In this document: one piece after another, positions 25,084-30,505 of the stretch
How the letters are laid out: each line of letters opens with the position of its first letter
How positions within the stretch are numbered: the stretch's first letter is position 1
Virus record (IMG/VR): IMGVR_UViG_3300042691_019997
Span: 1 to 42,094 of that record
DNA: 42,094 bases
Strand: one strand, 5' to 3'
From: a virus
Made by a program: the position numbers and the translations under genes
Notes under the pieces: model-generated
Told to the model about the DNA's origin: nothing
Databases searched by the model: none
What the model saw: only the letters and a program-made list of their open reading frames with translations

Positions 25084-25247
25084 CACTCTGCGCTCATGAT
25101 CTCGTCGGGTCGGGCAATGGCTTGCGGCTCAATGCCCAACCCGTTCATTCGGACTGCCAGTGCGAAACTCTCCCGCTCGGCCTTCGTCATTCCCCGCATT
25201 TCCTTTCGGAGGCGGCGATACTGGGGCCAGATCGGGAAACGGGTCAC
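25083..25247 (-). CDS. Unrecognised small protein before terS
   Basis: Predicted 54-residue basic protein (start VTRFPIWPQYRRLRKEMRGM read as Met at the GTG). The GTG at 25247 overlaps the previous stop (GTGA) and the stop overlaps the terS ATG, so it appears translationally coupled to both. A longer reading from 25307 is possible. No function is recognised. Confidence 0.55.
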   Translation of the reverse strand: MTRFPIWPQYRRLRKEMRGMTKAERESFALAVRMNGLGIEPQAIARPDEIMSAE

Positions 25248-25813
25248 GCCACGGACACGTTCAGGATGTCGAGGCGGCACGAGTTGCTCCCCGAAGTCGT
25301 GGACCACTGGCCAGAAACCGCCATGACGGTCGCGGCGGTCGTGTCGAGGGTCGTGGACGCAAGGATGTCGTCCTTGATCGTCATGGTCCCTTCAGCAGCC
25401 GGGATGCTCTTGAACGTGCCGACGCCAACCACCGTGCCCGAAGAACCGATGGTGCGGACCACCAGCTCGTATTCGCCGGTGAACACGTCGTTGTTGGCAA
25501 CGTCAGTCGCCGCCATGGAGATCAGGGCCGTACCGGACAAGCCACCCAGATATGCCTTGATGGTCAGGGTGTCGGTGGAGTTGGTCGCGGTCGCAATGCC
25601 CTGAAAGCGCATTCGGATGATGGAGCCGACTTCCAGCGTGTTCGCCGGGATCGTCACAGAACCGAGAGAGGTTTCCGTCGAGGAGGCCGTGAGAGCCGTG
25701 CCGGCAGCAACCAGACCAGCCTTGAACAGCGGAACGCGCCAGTCGTCCTTGCCTAGAATGCGACCAGCAGCAGACAGGCCCAGGTCGGGGCCGTAGAGGG
25801 GAACGAGTGCCAT
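25244..25813 (-). CDS. Probable virion structural protein
   Basis: Predicted 189-residue beta-rich Thr/Ala/Gly protein (ALVPLYGPDLGLSAAG, LGSVTIPANTLEVGSIIRMRFQG, GEYELVVRTIGSSGTVVG). This is the style of phage head-fibre or decoration proteins. AAGGAGG lies 6 nt before ATG 25813, a strong site that predicts high output, and the in-frame reading upstream is not needed. It is located ahead of the terminase genes. Confidence 0.72.
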   Translation of the reverse strand: MALVPLYGPDLGLSAAGRILGKDDWRVPLFKAGLVAAGTALTASSTETSLGSVTIPANTLEVGSIIRMRFQGIATATNSTDTLTIKAYLGGLSGTALISMAATDVANNDVFTGEYELVVRTIGSSGTVVGVGTFKSIPAAEGTMTIKDDILASTTLDTTAATVMAVSGQWSTTSGSNSCRLDILNVSVA

Positions 25814-25824
25814 CTTTGGCCTCC

Positions 25825-26031
25825 TTAGTGGGTTGTGGTGGATTCTTCCGCTCGGACGATATCGACCGCCGAAATCAGAACGTCTGAAACGGCCGCCTCG
25901 CATTCAGGAGCCGATACGCAGGCAATGCGAACCATCCCTTCGCTATCCAGCGTCAGGACCAGAACCATCACCGCGTCTTTTGTGATCGTGTCGTCTAGTG
26001 CCTCTAGCCCGTCGTCGTAGAGGTCGCTCAC
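25825..26031 (-). CDS. Unrecognised small acidic protein
   Basis: Predicted 68-residue protein rich in Asp, Glu, Val and Ser. GTG start overlaps the upstream TGA (GTGA). No family is recognised. Confidence 0.58.
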   Translation of the reverse strand: MSDLYDDGLEALDDTITKDAVMVLVLTLDSEGMVRIACVSAPECEAAVSDVLISAVDIVRAEESTTTH

Positions 26032-26189
26032 GCCACCATGAAACCCGGATCATTCGGATACGGCTCGAACTTCTTGCCCAGGATCACCCGCTTCGCTCCA
26101 TCCTCAGTCGGACACGCGCACACAATCGCGCCGTCTTCCCTCACGACCCAGAACGGGAAGTCTGATGCGGGGCGGTATTCAATCGTCAT
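26028..26189 (-). CDS. Small protein, 53 residues, at start of late operon
   Basis: ATG at 26189, product begins MTIEYRPASDFPFWVVREDG and contains two cysteines (CAC). It ends NDPGFMVA, with the stop overlapping the next GTG (GTGA). It overlaps the preceding tiny membrane gene by 11 nt. The pattern of aromatic and charged residues looks like a real small domain; no function is assigned. Confidence 0.6.
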   Translation of the reverse strand: MTIEYRPASDFPFWVVREDGAIVCACPTEDGAKRVILGKKFEPYPNDPGFMVA

Positions 26190-26256
26190 GGAGGAAATCC
26201 CATATCGCCAGTGCCAGGGGGATGCCCACCGGAAGCGTGAGCGCGTAGAGGATCAT
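26179..26256 (-). CDS. Tiny membrane peptide, 25 residues
   Basis: Product MILYALTLPVGIPLALAIW plus an acidic end (DFLHDD): essentially one membrane helix. GGAG lies 8 nt upstream, and its ATG overlaps the previous stop (ATGA). It is short, so only the ribosome site and the tight overlaps support it. Confidence 0.5.
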   Translation of the reverse strand: MILYALTLPVGIPLALAIWDFLHDD

Positions 26257-26351
26257 TCGAACAGCTCCACAGCGAAGCGGTAGCCGATGCGCCCGATGAT
26301 CACCGCCACCAGTGCGAGGCAGGTGATGAAGCCAGCGGCAAAGAGCAGCAT
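26253..26351 (-). CDS. Tiny membrane protein, 32 residues, first gene of the late operon
   Basis: Product begins MLLFAAGFITCLALVAVII and ends with a charged tail (RFAVELFE), one membrane span. GGAGG sits 6 nt before the ATG, a strong site. It is the first gene downstream of the IS1595 insertion; before insertion the T-rich tract of the hairpin now at 28982-29009 would have run directly into this ribosome site. Confidence 0.58.
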   Translation of the reverse strand: MLLFAAGFITCLALVAVIIGRIGYRFAVELFE

Positions 26352-26367
26352 CGCCAGCCTCCGAAAT

Positions 26368-26375
26368 GAAGAAGG
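26368..26375. repeat. Target site duplication, left copy
   Basis: GAAGAAGG abuts the outer end of the left inverted repeat; the identical 8 bases abut the right repeat at 28977-28984. Eight base pairs is the duplication length expected of IS1595-family insertions. Confidence 0.92.
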
Positions 26376-26399
26376 GGCAATTATCACCTTGACGTAGTA
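26376..26399 (+). repeat. Left terminal inverted repeat of IS1595 element
   Basis: Starts GGCAATTATCACCTTGAC. It matches the complement of 28953-28976 at 22 of 24 positions. The -35 box of the transposase promoter lies within it. Confidence 0.92.
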
Positions 26400-26416
26400 C
26401 GCTCTACCTGTATGAT
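26389..26416 (+). promoter_or_regulatory. Transposase promoter
   Basis: TTGACG (26389-26394), 16-nt spacer, TATGAT (26411-26416), close to sigma-70 consensus, starting within the left inverted repeat. The transposase ATG is 24 nt downstream of the -10 box. Confidence 0.75.
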
Positions 26417-26439
26417 GGGCTCAATACCGGAGCCTATCC

Positions 26440-27357
26440 ATGTCGAACCTGTCCAACCCGATCTTTCACGACGAGACCAAAGCCCGCGAGTGGCTTGAAG
26501 CACGGGTTTGGCCGAACGGCCCGGTGTGCCCTCACTGCAAAGAGGCCAACCGCGCCACCCTCATGAAGGGCAAGAGCCACCGTCCCGGTCTCTACCAGTG
26601 CAATGCCTGCCGCGAGCCGTTCACGGTCACCGTGGGGACGCTCTATGAGCGCTCCAAGGTCCCGCTGCACACTTGGCTGGCCGTGACCCACCTCATGATG
26701 GCGTCGAAGAAGGGCATGAGCGCCCTCCAGATCAGCCGCATGATCGGCAAGCCCTACAAGACCGTGTGGTTCCTCTGCCACCGTATCCGCGAGAGCCTTC
26801 GCGAGGTCCACACCGGCCCCCTCGGTGGTGGCGGCAAGACCGTGGAAGCGGACGAGACGTGGGTTGGCGGCAAGGCCAAGAACCGCGCTACTCGCGAGCC
26901 CGCTCCCAAGAAGCCCGTGCTGTCCCTCATTGAGCGCGACGGCAAGGTCCGCTCGTTCCATATCCCGTCCGTGACCGCCGCCACACTGGCCCCGATCATT
27001 CAGGCCAATGTCGATAAGGCGTCAGCCCTCATGACGGACGAGAGCACGGTCTATCCGGGCATCGGCAAGAAGTTCGCCAGCCACGGCACCGTGAACCACT
27101 CAGCAAACGAGTATGCTCGCCTCGGTGGCTTCATCCACATCAACACTGCCGAGAGCTATTTCAGCCTCGTGAAGCGCGGCATCACGGGTTCGTTCCACCA
27201 CGTCTCGGAAGCCCATCTGCACCGCTATCTCGCGGAGTTCGATTTCCGCTACAACAACCGCACCGTGACCGACTACGAGCGCTTCTCAGCCTCGATCCCC
27301 GGCATCGTGGGTAAGCGTCTCACCTATCGGCGGCCTGACGCGCACGGGCGCGGTTGA
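26440..27357 (+). CDS. IS1595-family transposase (ISXO2-like)
   Basis: Predicted 305-residue DDE-type recombinase. An N-terminal zinc ribbon has CPHC (30-33) and CNAC (54-57). An HTH-like region follows (about 90-115: KKGMSALQISRMIGKPYKTVW). The catalytic core shows EADETWVGG (D138), LMTDEST (D200) and HINTAESYF (N235/E238), as expected of ISXO2-like transposases. It ends with the usual GKRLTYRR. GGAG is 7 nt before the ATG. Full length with all expected residues, so probably active. Base composition resembles the phage, with strong C/G third positions. Confidence 0.95.
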   Translation: MSNLSNPIFHDETKAREWLEARVWPNGPVCPHCKEANRATLMKGKSHRPGLYQCNACREPFTVTVGTLYERSKVPLHTWLAVTHLMMASKKGMSALQISRMIGKPYKTVWFLCHRIRESLREVHTGPLGGGGKTVEADETWVGGKAKNRATREPAPKKPVLSLIERDGKVRSFHIPSVTAATLAPIIQANVDKASALMTDESTVYPGIGKKFASHGTVNHSANEYARLGGFIHINTAESYFSLVKRGITGSFHHVSEAHLHRYLAEFDFRYNNRTVTDYERFSASIPGIVGKRLTYRRPDAHGRG

Positions 27358-27500
27358 TACGACCCTGCGACGTTTCTTCCGCAAGGCCGGCATCCGCCTG
27401 ATCCGCCGCAAGCTCAGGTATCCCCGGACAAAGTGACGGTTGCACCGCGCACACCTTTCGCGCGCGCGGAGAATCGGCTCTGATGCTCAGTTGACGAAAC

Positions 27501-27533
27501 GGAGAGACCGCCAGTTTGCCGCTGGCGGCCTCC
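27501..27533. other. Hairpin in gap downstream of transposase
   Basis: CCGCCAG and CTGGCGG around a 7-nt loop, extended by outer GGAG and CTCC, then GATTTCTCC. It is the main structure in the 292-nt gene-free stretch between transposase and the first passenger, and a plausible weak plus-strand terminator for the transposase. Confidence 0.45.
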
Positions 27534-27589
27534 GATTTCTCCGCGCATTCCCTTGGCCGGGCTGCGGAGCATCATGGGGTAGTTAGCAC

Positions 27590-27605
27590 CCGGAGGAGAC
27601 TCCGG
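27590..27605. other. Short hairpin with GNRA-type loop ahead of passenger gene
   Basis: CCGGAG, loop GAGA, CTCCGG: a perfect 6-bp stem with a GNRA tetraloop on the plus strand, 45 nt before the first passenger gene. It may be a leader or transcript-stability element. Confidence 0.4.
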
Positions 27606-27649
27606 AATCACTCCATCGGTCAAGCCCGGTCTTCGTATAGGAGGCCTGA

Positions 27650-27952
27650 TTGGGCATCTTCATCGTGACGTTCCGCATCTATGACGATGCGGGCTATGCC
27701 GACCGCTACCAGTCCGTCGTGGAGCAAATCAAAAAGTGTTGCCACGACGGGATCTTCTGGGACCAGACGACCTCGTTCTTCGTGTTGAAGAACCCGTCTA
27801 CGGCAGAAAAGATCGCAGAGTATATCGACGCCAACTCGACATTCAGTCCGACGCGCGATCTGCTCGTCGTGATCGCCCTGTCGCAGAAGGATCATGCAGT
27901 GATCGGCAACATCACCGATACCGACCTGCATAAGCTCATGGCGCTGCGGTAA
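27650..27952 (+). CDS. Passenger gene 1: small ferredoxin-like (Cas2/SinR-like) protein
   Basis: Predicted 100-residue protein starting at TTG 27650 with AGGAGG 5 nt upstream. It has a beta strand FIVTFRIYDD, a helix (RYQSVVEQIKKCC), then FWDQTTSFFVLKN, a second helix (AEKIAEYIDANS) and the strand DLLVVIALS. This beta-alpha-beta-beta-alpha-beta order with a W-x-x-T-T-S-F motif matches small standalone proteins related in fold to Cas2/VapD, often labelled SinR-like. No CRISPR array or other cas gene is present. Nuclease activity cannot be judged from sequence. The fold assignment is inference. Confidence 0.65.
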   Translation: MGIFIVTFRIYDDAGYADRYQSVVEQIKKCCHDGIFWDQTTSFFVLKNPSTAEKIAEYIDANSTFSPTRDLLVVIALSQKDHAVIGNITDTDLHKLMALR

Positions 27953-27958
27953 AGAAGT

Positions 27959-28018
27959 GCTGCCGGACATCGATCGGCACGCGCATCACTCGCGCGAACC
28001 AGAGAACCGTCCGGCAGC
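27959..28018. repeat. Inverted repeat between convergent passenger genes
   Basis: GCTGCCGGAC (27959-27968) and GTCCGGCAGC (28009-28018) are perfect 10-bp complements separated by 40 nt. They lie in the intergenic gap between convergent genes (100-residue gene on plus, 52-residue gene on minus). A bidirectional termination or recombination role is possible. Confidence 0.5.
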
Positions 28019-28026
28019 GCATTCGC

Positions 28027-28185
28027 TTAACGAGGGTCACGCTCTCGCTCCTTCGGCTTCGTCGCGGGCTTATGCTTCGGCCCGCTCTTGATTGCAGCAT
28101 CAACCGCGCGCTCGAAACGGTCCCACCCATCGGGATGCTCGCTGTCCGGCTCGCTCGGCTTCACGTCCTGCTTAGGTGACGGCAT
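28027..28185 (-). CDS. Passenger gene 2: small charged protein, 52 residues
   Basis: Product begins MPSPKQDVKPSEPDSEHPDGWDRFERA and ends in a Lys/Arg/Glu-rich tail, with disordered ends around a short WDRFERAVDAAIK helix. The WxRFExxVD core is common in small alphaproteobacterial proteins of unknown role. GAGG lies about 10 nt upstream. Its start codon shares bases with that of the divergent 242-residue gene (CATGG at 28183-28187), so the two starts interlock. It could act as an antitoxin-like partner; that is speculation. Confidence 0.55.
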   Translation of the reverse strand: MPSPKQDVKPSEPDSEHPDGWDRFERAVDAAIKSGPKHKPATKPKERERDPR

Positions 28186-28912
28186 GGCAAACGACCTCAA
28201 ACACGTTCACGCCAAGCTAGCTTGGGCTAAAGCCCAACTGCCAATCTTGGGGGCTGAAACCCAGTTCTTCATTGACTCCAAACCGTACCGAATCTGGAAG
28301 GAGGTCAATGAGGAACGCGGGGGCTTTGACTACAAGATCAAATACACCCAACCCGTCCCCGACAGCATCCTGATTTCCGCGAGCAATCTCGCGCATCAGA
28401 TCCGTTCGAGCCTTGACCAAATGGCGGCCACGCTCGCCGTAAGGAATGGAGCTACCAACACGAAAGACGTTCACTTTCCCATCAGTCACGACCGAGACTC
28501 GTTCTTCGACGGCAAGAGGGCCGGCGTCAAAAAAATAGCTCGCCTGTCCGCTGTCGACCGGCAGATCATCATCGACCTCAAGCCCTATTTCGGAGGCAAC
28601 GACCTCCTGTATGCCCTTCATCAAATGAGCATTACGGACAAGCACAATCGGCCTCTGCGAGCCGCTGGTTTCACAGCGTCCGTTGCGGTGGATGAGATGA
28701 TAGGCGACCTGATGATAGGACCCGACATCGGGACGTGGAGCGCGCTGGATGACGAGCGCACGGTGCTCTGGACCACAAGCCCTTATCTCAAAGCGTATGT
28801 GACGACGCATGTATGCATCGAGGAGATTGGGCAGCGCCCAGGAATAGCGCTTGCTCCAATGTTCGGTGAGTTCATTGGCGCGGTGAAGTCGATTGTAGCC
28901 CTGTTCGATTGA
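28184..28912 (+). CDS. Passenger gene 3: 242-residue helical protein of unknown function
   Basis: Predicted protein with a largely helical N-terminal half (SNLAHQIRSSLDQMAATLAVRNG), an HFPISHDRDSFF segment, a helix with VDRQIIIDLKPYFGGNDLLYALHQM, the motif ITDKHNRPL, and a beta-rich C-terminal half. The LDxxA...DKHxR pattern is seen in a widespread family of uncharacterised proteins with a HEPN-like helical core, but the canonical R-x(4-6)-H ribonuclease motif is not evident. ATG 28184 has AGGTGA upstream. Cargo position in an IS inside a prophage makes a host-defence or stability role worth testing. Confidence 0.7.
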   Translation: MANDLKHVHAKLAWAKAQLPILGAETQFFIDSKPYRIWKEVNEERGGFDYKIKYTQPVPDSILISASNLAHQIRSSLDQMAATLAVRNGATNTKDVHFPISHDRDSFFDGKRAGVKKIARLSAVDRQIIIDLKPYFGGNDLLYALHQMSITDKHNRPLRAAGFTASVAVDEMIGDLMIGPDIGTWSALDDERTVLWTTSPYLKAYVTTHVCIEEIGQRPGIALAPMFGEFIGAVKSIVALFD

Positions 28913-28952
28913 ATGAGTGCCGGCCTGTCCCGATTGTTCTACCACTAGCGCC

Positions 28953-28976
28953 TACTATGTCAAAGTGATAATTGCC
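28953..28976 (-). repeat. Right terminal inverted repeat of IS1595 element
   Basis: Plus strand ends GTCAAAGTGATAATTGCC. Its complement matches the left repeat at 22 of 24 positions. It contains an inward TTGACA, mirroring the left promoter -35 box. Confidence 0.92.
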
Positions 28977-28984
28977 GAAGAAGG
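28977..28984. repeat. Target site duplication, right copy
   Basis: GAAGAAGG, identical to 26368-26375. Confidence 0.92.
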
Positions 28985-29009
28985 GCTCCCGACCGAAGCC
29001 GAGAGCCCT
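28982..29009 (-). terminator. Strong TTCG hairpin at head of late operon
   Basis: Minus strand: AGGGCTCTCGGC, loop TTCG, GTCGGGAGCCCT (12 bp, with G-T pairs), then TTCTTC. If the IS is removed the tract continues as TTCTTCATTTC into GGAGG of the gene at 26351, exactly the hairpin/T-rich/ribosome-site layout seen at 4071-4101 and 17331-17363. It is a probable terminator or antitermination target for the late operon. Confidence 0.65.
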
Positions 29010-29041
29010 AGCACTGGTGCGACTTACGCCCTCACAGAGGG

Positions 29042-29373
29042 GCCGATGATCGGCTCGATTGGGCCAACGCCTTGCGGCTGTCCAGTCCATCCCAAATTTG
29101 CGAGGTGCAGGTGCGAACCCTGCGCTTATCCACCTTCGCGGGCGTGTGACCTTGCGGTCGCCCCTAACGCTAGTGGCCTCATTCTCAACACAGCCCCGCA
29201 TCGTCGGGTCGCTGACAGGTTCCTTGCCAGTGCAACCGGTGTTCGATGCCCGGTCGGAACCCGTCGCTGTGTATGCTGTCAGTCGGGCCGGTGGTCGTTT
29301 GGTCCCCGCTTATACCCACCGAACATTGCTAGCGACGGGTCGCCCGACTGATCTCTGCCCGGACGCAAGTCCG
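29042..29373. other. Gene-free, highly structured region; candidate noncoding RNA
   Basis: This holds most of the 434-nt gap between the replication module and the late-operon hairpin. Readings through it on either strand look non-coding. It contains many complementary segments: GCCG/CGGC (29042-29054); GCC/GGC with GCAA loop on minus (29069-29078); GCAGG/CCTGC (29107-29123); GACC/GGTC with GCAA loop on minus (29148-29159); ACCGG/CCGGT inside GGTTCC/GGAACC (29218-29261); ACCCGTCGCT with AGCGACGGGT (29259-29268, 29331-29340); TCAGTCGGGC with GCCCGACTGA (29279-29288, 29342-29351); CGGTGG/CCACCG (29289-29321); and CGGAC/GTCCG (29360-29373). The two 10-bp pairs interleave, as in a pseudoknot. Could be a regulatory RNA, packaging site or origin. 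Confidence 0.45.
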
Positions 29374-29389
29374 AGCCTATTGAAATGAC

Positions 29390-29418
29390 ACAGAACACCA
29401 TCCCTAGTGATTTGTCAA
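29390..29418 (-). promoter_or_regulatory. Candidate late promoter
   Basis: Minus strand TTGACA (29413-29418, perfect -35), 17-nt spacer, TTCTGT (weak -10). It directs transcription into the structured region and the late operon. The poor -10 could mean an activator is needed. Confidence 0.35.
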
Positions 29419-29443
29419 TGCCCGGCATACACAATCTTGTGAA

Positions 29444-29992
29444 TCAACGGGCGTAATACTCTGCCAGCGCCCACAGCGCATCGTATGTCGATTCAATCGT
29501 GGTATGCCCCGGTGACCAGTCCTCGGGCTGATCCTCAAGAATGACGTTCGTTGCCGCCTCGAATACGCGGGCGGGCTGAGACGCAAACACCTCGACCGTC
29601 TTGCCATAGCGGGCGATAGCCTCGTTCGCGATCTGGATGGATCGCTCTTCGTCAAAGGACCTCGGAGCCGGCCTGTTCTCGTTCGCCCAAGCCCTGCGGG
29701 ACGCCTTCGCCCGCTGCCATGCCTGATACTCTCGCTTGAACCTGTTCCCTGCATCGTAAAGCTCGGCGGGGCCATACTTGAGCCGCCTGCCCTGATCGTC
29801 GAAGCCCCAGGATCGGTCGAGGATCATCCGGCCGAATAACTCACAACGCCATTCATGCTCGGGGACGCGTGAGCCCTTCCGGTGGGGCTGATCCATGGCG
29901 ACAGACATGGTGGTCTGCTCCTCCTTCGTTCGGGACTGGCGCTGGGGGCGACCGTTAGGCTCGCGGTGGGGAATGGCGATGCTCACGACCAT
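29444..29992 (-). CDS. Unrecognised phage protein after helicase operon
   Basis: Predicted 182-residue protein. Basic N-terminus (IPHREPNGRPQRQSRTKEE), then EWRCELFGRMILDRSWGFDDQGRR, a helical centre and ALWALAEYYAR at the end. It looks like a conserved phage replication-region protein but I cannot name a family. GGAGAG stands upstream of ATG 29992, 3 nt after the previous stop. Last gene of the replication operon. Confidence 0.68.
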   Translation of the reverse strand: MVVSIAIPHREPNGRPQRQSRTKEEQTTMSVAMDQPHRKGSRVPEHEWRCELFGRMILDRSWGFDDQGRRLKYGPAELYDAGNRFKREYQAWQRAKASRRAWANENRPAPRSFDEERSIQIANEAIARYGKTVEVFASQPARVFEAATNVILEDQPEDWSPGHTTIESTYDALWALAEYYAR

Positions 29993-29995
29993 CCT

Positions 29996-30487
29996 TCACT
30001 CTCCTGTGGGCTTGGCGGGGGAAGCGATGCCACTGACAAAACGGGACACCTCGGCGTCGAGCGTGTTCGGCCCGAGCCCCATCGCGTCCAAATCCCATAT
30101 ACCCGCCTTGCGGATACGGTCCTCGACGGGCTTCTGCGGCATCTGGTTGCGGCGCTTCATGCACCAGACCGCAGCGCCCCACTCGCGGTCTTTTTCCCAG
30201 TGCCCGTAAAGGGCTTCTATTTCAGAATACGGAAGGCGCTCCGCGTCTGAACAACCCCACGCAAAGACATCGTTGCAGGCCACATTGAGAGAAGCAGCTT
30301 CTTTGGCGCGATCAGGCCAATCATTTTCCCACCAGTGATCATTCAGAAACACGACTTCGTGCGCCAGAAGAACCGCTAGGGCCGGGTCCTTCTCGAATAT
30401 ATCTTCCGGTGGGCGGTCACCCCAGTTCATCGTCCAACGAACATCCTTGGCCGAAACAACAGCCAACGGCTTAACGTCATCGCTCAT
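29996..30487 (-). CDS. Conserved phage protein of unknown function
   Basis: Predicted 163-residue protein with an aromatic-rich pattern: HEVVFLNDHWWENDWPD, NDVFAWGCSDAERLPYSEIEALY, HWEKDREWGAAVWCMKRRNQMPQ and GIWDLDAMGL. The strong W/C pattern suggests a conserved fold that recurs beside phage helicase genes; function unknown. GAGGAG lies 7 nt upstream of the ATG. Confidence 0.75.
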   Translation of the reverse strand: MSDDVKPLAVVSAKDVRWTMNWGDRPPEDIFEKDPALAVLLAHEVVFLNDHWWENDWPDRAKEAASLNVACNDVFAWGCSDAERLPYSEIEALYGHWEKDREWGAAVWCMKRRNQMPQKPVEDRIRKAGIWDLDAMGLGPNTLDAEVSRFVSGIASPAKPTGE

Positions 30488-30505
30488 GCTGCGCTCCTCT
30501 GTGCC

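Larger units (their letters stand above)
26376..28976 (+). mobile_element. IS1595-family element with three passenger genes (2601 bp)
   Basis: Bounded by 24-bp terminal inverted repeats (22 of 24 match, both beginning GGCAATTATCAC from outside) and a perfect 8-bp direct repeat GAAGAAGG. It encodes a 305-residue IS1595-type transposase near the left end. Then come a 100-residue Cas2-like small protein gene, a 52-residue minus-strand gene and a 242-residue gene, all inside the right repeat. IS1595-family elements are known to pick up passengers; simple members are near 1 kb, so most of the right half is cargo. It inserted in the leader of the phage late operon, between a hairpin with its T-rich tract and the ribosome site of the first late gene. 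Clean ends and duplication suggest a fairly recent insertion. Confidence 0.92.

Noticed and set aside
27359-27436. Short frame after the transposase reading as an Arg-rich peptide ending RKLRYPRTK
   Set aside because: No start codon with a ribosome site and no recognisable domain; could be a gene remnant but cannot be supported.
27650-27952. Cas2-like protein as part of a CRISPR system
   Set aside because: No repeat-spacer array and no other cas gene occur in the window.
28217-28945. 242-codon minus-strand frame opposite passenger gene 3
   Set aside because: The plus-strand reading has a better start, plausible secondary structure and family-like motifs.
29107-29123. T-arm-like hairpin (GCAGG, 7-nt loop, CCTGC) suggesting a tRNA
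   Set aside because: No matching acceptor stem, anticodon arm or CCA end could be placed on either strand.
28917-29351. Open frames on both strands across the structured gap
   Set aside because: Composition is unlike real proteins here (Cys/Pro/Arg-rich, no ribosome site), and the stretch is dominated by inverted repeats.
29360-29373. CGGAC-GCAA-GTCCG hairpin as a terminator
   Set aside because: The stem is only 5 bp and no T-tract follows on either strand.
29349-29387. CTGAT followed by a hairpin and GAAA, resembling a hammerhead ribozyme core
   Set aside because: The required CUGANGA is not met (the bases after CTGAT are CT), and stems I and III cannot be formed.
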